A stretch of DNA of 64,000 nucleotides, from assembly GCA_020747015.1 (NCBI GenBank), contig JAGTJM010000030.1:248001-312000 (forward strand), read 5' to 3'. The notes beneath the pieces are model-generated. The model had not been told where the DNA came from. It saw only the letters and a program-made list of their open reading frames with translations, and searched no databases. A program made the position numbers and the translations under genes. How positions within the stretch are numbered: the stretch's first letter is position 1; every line of letters starts with the position of its first letter. Positions 54,914 to 64,000 of this stretch are shown here, in pieces. The stretch comes from Pyrenochaeta sp. MPI-SDFR-AT-0127. Taxonomy: Eukaryota > Ascomycota > Dothideomycetes > Pleosporales > Cucurbitariaceae.

Positions 54914-56475
54914 CCTTCCTTGTCCTCTTTGAGCACCTTCTCCCATTTTTCTCCGTGTTTATTCCAAAATTACCGCACATTCCTTGTCCCTTAGCTTGGC
55001 TGACGGTTCTTTTTACCTAGTATTAAAAATATCACCTGGGAAACATTCCCTGTCTCCTATGTATCTATCTGTCAATCTTTCTGCTTGCGGGCATCGTTTT
55101 TCATTATGGGTTCGGACAAAGCAGCAAATGAAGCTGGGATGGGGATTGAGGGAAGTTTGGGCGTGGCGTTCAACGGTAAAGCACTGTCTGAGCGATTTTC
55201 GCAACAAGCTCGATTGGGGATGGAGCTGGTACACTGAGACGACTGGAGCATCCTAAGGGGTAACATCACGACGCTTTCTTTGCAAATACCTTCTGGCCGT
55301 CTTCCACTTCTCAAGACCCCTTCTCAGAACAACGTATAACTCAATCTTCTCATCCTCGGTCTCATTGCTTGTCTATTCTGTATTCAAATTTCCTGTTAGT
55401 ATTCTTTAGGACAAGGTGTCACATAATGTTTGTTCGGCGGTATTGGGGACCTTGTGCTGATAGCCAAGAGTCAATTTGATAGTGAGATGAATGAAGAAAG
55501 ATCTAAATTGCGAACTATTGTCCAATGTGCCTGTGCTGATCACAATGAACGACAGGAAAGTGAACTATCCGAGAGACTAGTCTGGCATTGGGCAAGCAGC
55601 CACATCATGTGAAACATAGGAGATGTATCCTGCAGTGTTTCTGATCACCATGCTCACTCCGCTCGTTCGTCCGCCACAAATTGAGGTTTGCATAAGCAGT
55701 GTCCAGCCGAGACTCCCGTGGCGGACCCTCTGTGGTAGATTCTCCGTGGTAGATACTCCGTGGTGAACGACGTGGCCCAGGCGATGATCCCGATATCGTG
55801 ATTAGAAACGATGTTGGGCTCATATGGCATTGCGCGGAGGGCGGAGGCATGACAAGTAGGGCATCTTCCGTGTCTGGGGAAATGGTTCATGGCCAACCAT
55901 AGCGATCGGCTCATGGTCCGGCCAGCGGAACCAGAGACTTGGCTCCCGCGACAACTGCCCACTCCAAGCGTCAGTGGGATTCCTGAAACGGTGCCATCGC
56001 CGAAGAACGACCTTATTACTCTCCGATATGTCCGATATGCAGCCCAAGCCTCGTAGGCGACGTTTCAAAAGTGTCATTTTCCAGGACTTTCCCTGCTTGT
56101 GCGTGCAGCTTGGATCAACCGCTTAGACAAATCGAACCATTTGCACAATAATCTTGACAGATGTGGAAGGATTTCGAACGCAGGCTCAACTTTGTTCATG
56201 TGAGACGTTGGTGGTCACTGCGAGGTACCAAGCTATTGGATCCGCGGACATATAGGGCCGACGAGATACGGCATGGCCAAGGTAAACGTCGACAAAAGGA
56301 AAAGCTGGGTAGAAGAGAAGAAATGTTCCGTTATGAAAGCTTGTGACGGTGCTCTTCCACGTCTCCCTTCTATCCACTTTCATATTCTTTTTCCTGGGTA
56401 CAGCTTCTCAGCGGGCTGGGACATGACTGTCGACCTATTGTTTATTTCTCTAGAAGTAATTGCCCCCTCTCGGTT
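54914..56475. other. intergenic stretch
   Basis: About 1.6 kb after apsA. Only short overlapping ORFs without motifs are seen. A short imperfect repeat of a GTGGTAGAT word occurs near 55730-55760. No gene recognised. Confidence 0.4.
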
Positions 56476-58328
56476 ATGGCTACTATAGAACAAGGGCTCT
56501 ACCCCGAAGGCGAGCTGGCCCAAACACCGCTTGCTACACCTCTGGGCAAACCTCGCATCGTCTCCACTGCCAGCAGCGATCATGATGCGGAAGCGCTGCC
56601 CTCCTTCAACAACGAGTCGTTGGCAGCTTCCGAAAAGCGTCGAAAGCACGAATCGTACAATGGTTCCGGAAGCGTGTTTCTCATTACGGGCACTGGCAAG
56701 ACCCTAAAGTTGCCTGTGCCTTCGGACAGTCCGGCGGATCCTCTGGGGTGGGGGACGTGGAAGAGAGCAGGAGTTTTCTTGGCCGTATACTGGTACTCCA
56801 TTGTCTCAATCGTTGTAACTCAAGCAGCCAGTATGATACTACATGAGATCTCCCATGAATTCGAACAAGATGTAAGATCCTTCTATGCGGACAGTCGGCA
56901 CTATCGCTAACAACGATTCAGGATCTCGGGCCATGGCATATGGAGACCCTTGTTACAGCACCCACCTTATTCATGGGACTTGGGGCCTTTGTATGGATAC
57001 CGATGACGATCGGAATGGGCCGTCGCCCCGTCTTCCTCCTGGCATCCCTAGGGATGATTGCTGCAACCATCGGGGCCGGCTACGCGCGGACCTTCCAGCA
57101 ATTACTCGGCTGTTTGTGCTTTATCGGGCTTGGAGAAGGCTTCGCTCTTACTGCTGTTCGTACTACCACACCCGCTTGCTACCGAAGGTCCAATGTTAAT
57201 GAGTTCTAGGCAATGTTAATCATAATTGATATGTCGTACATCGATGACAGACCCAAAGCTATTGCGCTTCTTTGGTGCATCGCCGGCTTTTTTGGCACTA
57301 TATTCGTAGCCATTGTTCCCTACATGTCGGATCACGGTCATCAATGGCGTCAGTATTACCACTACTGGACAATTCCCATGGTTGTCTCGTTTCTATTGAT
57401 CTTCTTCCTGTACCCTGAGACGTATTTCAAGCGTCCAACAGTCGCCTTTGACGGCCTTATCCTTGTCCAGAGCGCAACCGAGAAGCTCACTGTATTCAAG
57501 GATATCGAGGCCGATTCAGAGCTCTATCGCGACCTACCAGAAATGCCTCAGGGCCGTGGGCTTATGGGGTGTTTGAGCCGCTTTGGCCTTTGCCGATCGC
57601 CTGTTGCGTCATGGACCTCCATGGCCCGATCATATCTCCAGATCGCTTTCTGCGCGGTTAATCCCCTCATCTTCTGGGTTCTCATTGCCGCGGCCTTCAA
57701 CTTTGCGGGCATGATGTTCATTGGTGCGACTTACGCGCGCATTCTCAAAGCTCCACCGTATAATCTCCCGTCAGAATTGATCACTCCTGTCAATCTTTCG
57801 GCGGCTGTTGGCTCCCTTGTCGCCTACCCTGTTGGTATACTACCAATCAAGAAAATGCTCGACTTTCTTACGAAGCGCAATGGCGGCGTCCGTGAGGCTG
57901 AACATTATCTCGTTGGACTCATTTTGCCAGTCGTTACAGGCGCATTGAGTACGCTCATCTATGGTTTGGCTATACGTTTCACTGCGCACTTTAGCGTCTA
58001 CTATCTTGCCTATGGGCTCAACAGCTTCTCATGGGTCACTTTCTCAGTTTGTATCATACTGTGGGTCACTGAGGCGTTTCCTCGTTGGGCTGCTCCTGCG
58101 CTTGCGGTGGTGGGTGGCGGATCTTATCTAGTCAGCTTTTTCATGAGTTTTGCGCTAGTACCCTGGATTGAAGCACATGGCTACAAGTTGGTGGGTATCG
58201 AACTGACGGCTCTTCAGATTGCAAGCGGGCTAGTTGCGCTACCGATTGCATTCTGGGGCAAAAGTGCACGGCAGGCGATTCATGGTCGGTGGGCGAATGA
58301 CCGCGGAGGAGCGTTGAGGCCGTTGTAG
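56476..58328 (+). CDS. major facilitator superfamily transporter
   Basis: A 582-residue membrane protein from three exons: 56476-56871, 56922-57155 and 57210-58328. Introns are 50 and 54 nt; the second donor is GTTCGT, weaker than the usual GTAAGT, but it is the only in-phase choice found. The N-terminal ~95 residues are cytosolic. The first membrane segment is AGVFLAVYWYSIVSIVV. The loop between helices 2 and 3 carries GMGRRPVFLLAS, a variant of the MFS G-x-x-x-D/G-R-R signature. A long cytosolic loop in the middle (about residues 290-345, with ETYFKRPTVAFDG) splits two six-helix halves. The family resembles fungal drug:H+ antiporter-type carriers. The substrate is unknown and no metabolic cluster surrounds it. 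Confidence 0.87.
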
Positions 58329-59044
58329 ATATGGTCGATAGTACTTAGAGACCTCAAAAAGCCTTGATTCGAAATCGCGTACGTCCTTGAGACTAACGCC
58401 TCCTCATCTACCATCAAAATCTCCTCTTAGGTAGTCTCAATCCCATTATACATCGCCACTCGTATCATCTAAAGTAAGCATCGTACCGCAAGATTAAGGG
58501 AAAAGAAAGGTGATGAAAGGAAGAAACAAGCGAAGCAGAGTCGCAAGTATGTATACCCAGAATCAGCTTGTTTCACCAGTATCGCCCAGAAGGACGCATG
58601 TCTCGCCAACGTCTTTGCAAAATTGCTTCATTTCTTGATCTGACTTGACATCTCTCCGAACCGGGTCCTCCCTGAAACCGTCATAAACAATGCCAAGTTT
58701 TGCCGTGCGTCACCGCCCCGCTTGAAGCTGCTCCAAACCACCAAACTTTCGCTCTCGTCCAAACGCGTCCATACTCGCACAAACAACGTCGTCATCGCCG
58801 TGCGCACCTTCCATGTACCATCGATTCTTCCCTTCTGCAACTGCGGGCAGCTTTCTGTTTGTTTACTTTAGACTTTCGCAAGGCGCGACCCAGGCTTAAT
58901 TAGTTTCACCTCCATCTCTTTGAACACGACAAAGGCACACGACACACACACTCCTCCAACAAACACTGGAATCACCTGCTATCACTACGCACTACGACTA
59001 CACATATCCCCAACTACGGAAGATAATCAATCCCCACCGCAATC
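58329..59044. other. intergenic stretch between MFS gene and ISY1
   Basis: 716 bp holding the MFS 3' flank and ISY1 promoter. A CACGACACACACACTCC-type CA-rich leader precedes the ISY1 ATG. No gene is seen. Confidence 0.4.
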
Positions 59045-59800
59045 ATGGCACGTAACTCCGAAAAGGCGCATAGTATGCTCTTCCGCTTTCGCGCAGCGCA
59101 AGCTGCCGAGGCAGGCATAATCGACATATCGCGCACTCGGCGCCCCAAACTAATAACATCGGTGACGTCGATCCCCGTGTGCGAAAAATGGCGCGGCCAG
59201 GTCCTCAAGGAGATTAGCCGGAAAGTCACAAAGATACAGGATGAAGCGCTCTCAGACTACCAGATTCGGGACCTGAACGATGAAATCAACAAGCTCATGC
59301 GCGAGAAGCACATGTGGGAGAGCCAGATCAGGGGACTGGGCGGGCCGAATTACATGAGAGGCGGGAGGATCCTGGACGAGGAAGGGAGGGAGGTGCCAGG
59401 AGGTGGGAAGGGGTATAGATATTTTGGCCGCGCAAAGGATCTACCTGGTGTTAAGGAGCTGTTTGAGCGACAGTCGCGGCCAGAAGATGATATGAATAAG
59501 GGGCGGGAGAAGAGGAGCGAGCTCAGACAAAAAGTAGATGCGGGATACTACGGATACAATCTCGATGAAGAAGATGGCACACTGCTAGCGTACGAGCGCG
59601 CCAAGGAGAAGGAAGCATGGGACAGCTTCATGGTCCTGGGAGATGATCTAAACGACAAGCCCTCCAAGTTCCAGAGAGAGTGGATGGAGCTACCAGGAGA
59701 CGCAGGAGACGGCGTGCGGTGGCGCGTCCCTTCTCTTGAGGAGGTGAATGACGAGCTCGTGGAGCGGAGGAGGAGAAAGTTGCTTGAGAAACTTGGTTGA
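59045..59800 (+). CDS. ISY1: pre-mRNA splicing factor Isy1
   Basis: A single-exon gene of 251 residues. The N-terminus MARNSEKAHSMLFRFR and the following segment with CEKWRGQVLKEISRKV and IRDLNDEINKLMREKHMWE are the Isy1 family signature, with the typical PNYMRGGRILDEEGREVPG stretch after it. The C-terminus is charged helix. Isy1 belongs to the NineTeen complex and helps spliceosome activation and splice-site fidelity. Length and start agree with ascomycete orthologues. Confidence 0.96.
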   Translation: MARNSEKAHSMLFRFRAAQAAEAGIIDISRTRRPKLITSVTSIPVCEKWRGQVLKEISRKVTKIQDEALSDYQIRDLNDEINKLMREKHMWESQIRGLGGPNYMRGGRILDEEGREVPGGGKGYRYFGRAKDLPGVKELFERQSRPEDDMNKGREKRSELRQKVDAGYYGYNLDEEDGTLLAYERAKEKEAWDSFMVLGDDLNDKPSKFQREWMELPGDAGDGVRWRVPSLEEVNDELVERRRRKLLEKLG

Positions 59801-60164
59801 GCGAACGAATTGCACTCTCGCTTATGACGCGATTTCCTTCGGAGTTTTGGCACCTTCTTTCTCTCAGTAATGGCAGATACGCTGATCTCATGACCAGCTT
59901 GGGGAGAACAGAGCAAAAGATTGATACCCTTACCGAGCGATCGGAGACGCAAAAGCTCATATGTATATCATCATCATCATCAACATCACCCGACAGCAAG
60001 AGCTGTATCGGATCAGGCAAATATACTGTAACATCATTTTCAACTAAGCACTGATCTCTAAATGTCACATGTGAAAATATGTCATTGTGCCACAGCGGTG
60101 CCACTTCATGTCATTCATTATACATGTTCAGTGTTTGTGCTCATGGTATCTAGTGTTCACATTT
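59801..60164. other. convergent 3' region of ISY1 and CCT8
   Basis: 364 bp between two convergent stop codons. It contains a short ATC/TCA microsatellite around 59961-59990. It probably holds both 3' untranslated regions. Confidence 0.45.
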
Positions 60165-61943
60165 TTAATCGTCTTGATCCCAGTTGCCCTGCTGCGCCTT
60201 CCCGGGCATCTTGGGTCCTCCAGCTTGCCTTGCGACAATGATCTGATCGACACTGAGGACCGTTCGTGCAGCCTCAGTTGCCAACTTGATGGCCCAGCTC
60301 TTGCTGACCCACAGATCTAGAATGCCCTCCTCCTTGGCGTCAAGTGTACCGGTATTGTCATCGTTCTCAATGTCGACACCAATAGACCACTCGTCATCTT
60401 TGCGGCCTTTCTGTGCAGCGTGTGCAACGTACAGCCTGGCGAGAACTTCAGTTGCGTCGAGACCGGCAGACTCTGCAAGAGTTCGTGGAATGACTTCAAA
60501 GGCCTCGGCGAATTTGCGGATCGAGTACTGTGCGAGCCCAGATGTCCTGTCTGCGATCGCCTTGATCCTCTCGATGAGCTGCATCTCAGTGGCTCCTGCA
60601 CCAGCTACTAACCGCGGGTCCCGTGTAATTGCCTTGACCACATTGACACCGTCGTCGATGGCTCGCTCTACGTCATCAAGGTGGTTTTGAGTCGCACCTC
60701 GCAGCACAAGAGTAGCCGTCCGTGTCTGCTCATTCTCCTGTCTGAACACTGTGACACGATCACCACCAATCTCCAGAGTCTCGACAATATCGATAGAACC
60801 CATCTCATCGGGCATTGGGGCTCCAAGGCGAGCAAGCGGTGTAGCGCCAACCACACGGCATAACCGGCGGAGTTCGAACTTGGAGAGGACTTTGATGACG
60901 AGGATATTGTAACGGTTGAGGTAGTGGAGTGCCAATTCTCCAATAGTTGATCCGGCAACAACGACACGCATGCCAGAGTCGTGCAGCTCCTTGACGATTT
61001 GCTCGACTTGTTGCTCTTCGCCCGTGGTGAAGTCCATCATCTCCTTTGCGTTGTGAAGCAGAACCGTGCCCTTTGTCTCTGTTTGTGAAATATCCACTGG
61101 ACATGAGAATACTCCGACCTTGGCCTTACTCGCCTTTGTAATGATACCTTCCGGCTGTCTTGCAAATACCATGCCCTTGACAACCTTGCTCTGCTCCAGG
61201 CTGCCACCCATGATCTTGACTACTCGGACATTGTCGACGTTGAAGTTGATTGGGTTCTTGGGGAGAACAGCAAGAACGGCTTCGGCGACGAGACCAGCGA
61301 GGAAGTCTTCGTTGCCAGATTGCTTCGCCGCGACGACAGTGCGGATCGCTTTGCTGAGCTCCTCCTGGTCACGGATATCCTCGACCTTGTCGCAAACCAA
61401 CTCTGAACCCTAGTTAGCTCTACCCATACGTGCTATGATTTCGAGTACTTCATACCCTCTAGAGTCTTCTGTGCCGCATTTTGTGCCTTCTCATAGCCCA
61501 AGACAATGTCACTCGTCTTGAGACCCATCCGTATCAGCTCCTCAGCTTTCTTTAGCAGCTCGCCTGCAAGAACGATGACTAGATTTGTAGCGTCGCCCAT
61601 CTCAGCCTCTTGCTGCTGACTAGCCATGACCACCAACTTCGCTGCAGGGTGGACAACCTCCAGCTCCCTCAATATTGTCGCGGCGTCTGAGGTCAGGATC
61701 ATTTTCTGGAGGTGGTTTATGACGATCTTGTTGCGTCCATAGGGCCCTAGAGAGGTCTGGACAGTCTGGGCAATCGTTCGGCAGGCGTCGATATTGCGAA
61801 TAACCGCTCCATCTTCGGCATCGTAGCTGTTGTGGGGTGATTAGCATTGTGTATAGAGTGATGGTGGGGTAAGTGTCGCAGTACTTTTGATAGCCCTGCT
61901 TGAAAAGCCCAGCATTAGGAGCGTTTGGTATCGAGAGAGACAT
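60165..61943 (-). CDS. CCT8: chaperonin CCT/TRiC subunit theta
   Basis: A 555-residue group II chaperonin subunit from three exons: 61943-61885, 61826-61456 and 61402-60165. The introns are 58 and 53 nt, and the second acceptor is TTCAG at 61404-61403, giving TLEELVCDKV. The theta subunit is recognised by the N-terminus (NAPNAGLFKQGYQNYD), LGPYGRNKIVINHL and LNRYNILVIKVLSKFELRRLCR. The ATP-site motif reads MGDATN instead of the general GDGT. The intermediate and apical domains are complete, and the C-terminus ends GNWDQDD. CCT folds actin, tubulin and other cytosolic proteins as a double ring of eight different subunits. It is divergent from MRPL17, about 730 bp away. Confidence 0.94.
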
Positions 61944-62673
61944 GTTGTCTGAAAATGAGGGGTATCTCGAGACTGTGGTGGTGTACCTAGAAGCTCTTCG
62001 CGGACGCGTCCCAAATTTCGTAAATGCCAAGCCGTGATCGGTGGAAGTTAGCACCGACCAAATTCACGAGGTTGAGAGACACGTAGAAGCGTAAAGACAC
62101 GTACAGATGCAGATCAACCGTGGCAAATATGTTTCCTATAATAGTAAATGATTGCTAGTTTGGATGCCGAATCGAAACCCAGAGATATGGGGCCACAGGA
62201 CACACATGTAACATATACACAATATCACGACATAGAAAGATGAAGAGTCTCAGCAGGTAAACAAAGAGTAGCACAGCCGTGCCCAGGCAAGGGAACAGTA
62301 GAGAGCATTCATAAACTCTCCAACATCCAACAAGAGCCTGTACATCACGCTCGTAATGCGCATATGAATGTGAGCAAAATCTATCTAGCCGTACACCTTA
62401 GAACTTGTGAAGGTACCGCTAGCGAAAAAGACTGCTCAATTCCTCTAGGCACCGTTAAATGACCAGAATCTCATGACAATGCGAGTATACTGGAGATAAG
62501 GATAGGTGCCGGAATGAAGATGAAGACTCGTAGAGGGTCGACGCGGAAGTTTTTGATAGACCTCTATGCTTAGTCAGGCCGGCGCTAAGCCGAATGCACT
62601 TCCGCTCCCCGAACTTTTCTGAGGCCTCAAGATTGGGACGAGACGACATCGACGTGTAACGCGCAGAGGAAAA
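61944..62673. promoter_or_regulatory. divergent promoter region between CCT8 and MRPL17
   Basis: 730 bp between two divergent start codons. No ORF looks real and no clear TATA box or heat-shock element array (nGAAn repeats) is visible. Confidence 0.35.
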
Positions 62674-63802
62674 ATGAACGCCGGTCAGCAAACCACGAGG
62701 CGGTTGGTCTCAAAGGCTGGTAATAATATCCATTGCGATTGAACGAAATGATTGGCTGATAAAAGCAGGACGATCAATATGTCGGTCATGTAGAGACACT
62801 GTCGCCCGCAACACCTATGCTACAGCAGCAGCCGCCGTCCAAACGGAAGACTCCATTGCTCAACATATACCCCCGGTCGCTCAAGCATCTCCCTCCACAT
62901 CTTATGCTGTCAATGCCGGTGTCGTTCTCTCCCGCCCGCCGCAAATAACGCGCGACCTGCACCCCTTCGAAGCATCCTTCTTCCTGTACCAACGGCGTCT
63001 CAATGAACGCCTCGCCCTCCCATTCACACGCTACTTCTATTTCAAGAAACGTACACCCGCAGACCTAGAATGGAAAAGGAAGATGAAGCAGCGCCTGACA
63101 CCCGCTCGAGACATCGGCCGATACCAGGGCTATGGAGATGAAGCGTGGAACGACGAGGTACTGGTTGGTGCGAAAGAAAGCGAATTCGAACACCAGGTGG
63201 GGAAGCTACTTGAGGACGCTGAGAATTCGGGCGCTGAACCCGGCGCAGCGGAAGCACCTGGCGCAAAGAAGGTTGTGCGCGAAGTGGTGGATTGGCCCAT
63301 GCCGCGAATTACAGAGGCGGATGAGAAGGGTGATTTCAAGAGCTTAAACCGTGCGCTACAGCGGACCTTGTATCTACTGGTGAAGAATAAGGAGGGACGC
63401 TGGGAATTCCCGCAAGATAGGTTGAGGGAGGAGCATCTTCATGGGGTATGTCTTCATCATTCCTCGGCCAGCTGTTGGAAGGTATGTTACTGACAATATC
63501 ACTAGGCGGCACAGCGCATCATCTCTCATACCGGCGGTCCAAACATGAACACTTGGCTTGTAGGCCACGTTCCAATTGGCCACCATCAGCATAACTACAA
63601 AGAGCCACAACCCTCAGGACTCCTCAGCGAACAGGGTGCAAAGACTTTCTTTTTGAAGGCACGCATTATGGCTGGCCAAGTCAACTTGAAAGAAAACAAG
63701 CTTGGTCTCCAGGACTTCAAGTGGCTCGCCAAAGATGAGCTGGAGAAGGAAGTCGACGGCAGATACTGGCGCTCGATCAAGAATATGCTTGCCGAACGAT
63801 GA
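62674..63802 (+). CDS. MRPL17: mitochondrial large ribosomal subunit protein mL46 (MrpL17)
   Basis: A 339-residue protein from three exons: 62674-62719 (46 nt), 62769-63445 and 63506-63802; introns are 49 and 60 nt. The tiny first exon is needed because the second has no in-frame ATG; splicing gives MNAGQQTTRRLVSKAGRSICRSCR, an Arg-rich mitochondrial presequence. RPPQITRDLHPFEASFFLYQ and YFYFKKRTPADLEWK mark the family. The C-terminal half has the Nudix-like fold of mL46 (KNKEGRWEFPQDRL to VNLKENKLGLQDFKWL) without the catalytic Nudix box Glu array. It is a structural component of the 54S mitoribosome. Confidence 0.92.
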
Positions 63803-64000
63803 TAGGGCTGCAGAGTGGATTGTAACATAGCATTGCATGACGAAGGAGTCTGGGTTGTGTAGCATATTGTAAGACTCTTGTAGGTTCGTGTACAATATCC
63901 AAGACAGTCAGTATCTTCGAGTTGTGGCTGTGGTGATCTATTGATTCTATAAATCATGACGAGTGATAGCTGTGAATCTTTGAATCTTTGAACTGTACAA
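63803..64000. other. 3' flank of MRPL17 to window edge
   Basis: 198 bp after the stop codon. No feature is recognised apart from a short repeated GAATCTTTG word at the very end (63973-63990). Confidence 0.3.

Noticed and set aside
60165..61943. CCT beta (CCT2) as identity of the chaperonin
   Set aside because: The N-terminus NAPNAGLFKQGYQ and the LSKFELRRLCR segment are theta-type, so CCT8 fits better.
1..64000. tRNA, rRNA or CRISPR elements
   Set aside because: I scanned for B-box-like GGTTCGANNCC words, rRNA signatures and spaced direct repeats and found none convincing. CRISPR is not expected in a fungal nuclear genome. A tRNAscan run would settle the tRNA question.

Overview
The window is nuclear DNA of a filamentous ascomycete. 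Three things point there: genes are split by short introns (47-86 nt) with GT..AG ends and CTAAC/CTGAC-like branch sites; the housekeeping genes are ascomycete orthologues (NOC3, NIP7, TIM13, CWC24, ISY1, CCT8, MRPL17, NUC1, a Num1/ApsA cortical protein); and the Fot1/pogo transposon, two-domain CBM18 proteins, short tyrosinase and extracellular-type GMC oxidoreductase are typical of plant-associated or saprotrophic Dothideomycetes. A Pleosporales-like source is my inference, not proven. I count about 25 protein genes on both strands, no RNA genes and no CRISPR.

Layout. 1-1062: 3' end of a VWA/Vwaint-type protein. 1063-7926: gene-poor, interrupted by one intact Fot1/pogo transposon (3838-5624) with identical 93-bp terminal inverted repeats. 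7927-15139: zinc alcohol dehydrogenase, tRNA threonylcarbamoyladenosine dehydratase, mitochondrial nuclease NUC1, TIM13 and an L-type cargo lectin. 17029-23760: accessory genes (short secreted tyrosinase, ricin-B lectin with a membrane anchor, Rieske oxygenase). 24032-26935: the head-to-head 60S biogenesis pair NOC3/NIP7. 27198-35962: secreted GMC oxidoreductase, alpha/beta hydrolase and two disordered hypothetical proteins. 37228-41435: tandemly duplicated secreted chitin-binding (CBM18) genes with three copies of a promoter-like repeat. 41730-47904: a 1418-residue orphan and the splicing factor CWC24. 49191-54913: an 1888-residue ApsA/Num1 homologue with a long internal repeat array. 56476-63802: MFS transporter, ISY1, CCT8 and MRPL17.

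The genes do not form one pathway. The housekeeping genes cover ribosome biogenesis and mitochondrial translation, spliceosome, chaperonin and mitochondrial import. The accessory genes lean to secreted or surface functions: chitin binding, phenol oxidation, GMC oxidation and lectins. All multi-exon models were built by hand from splice signals and reading-frame continuity. Family names come from recognising motifs, not from a database search.
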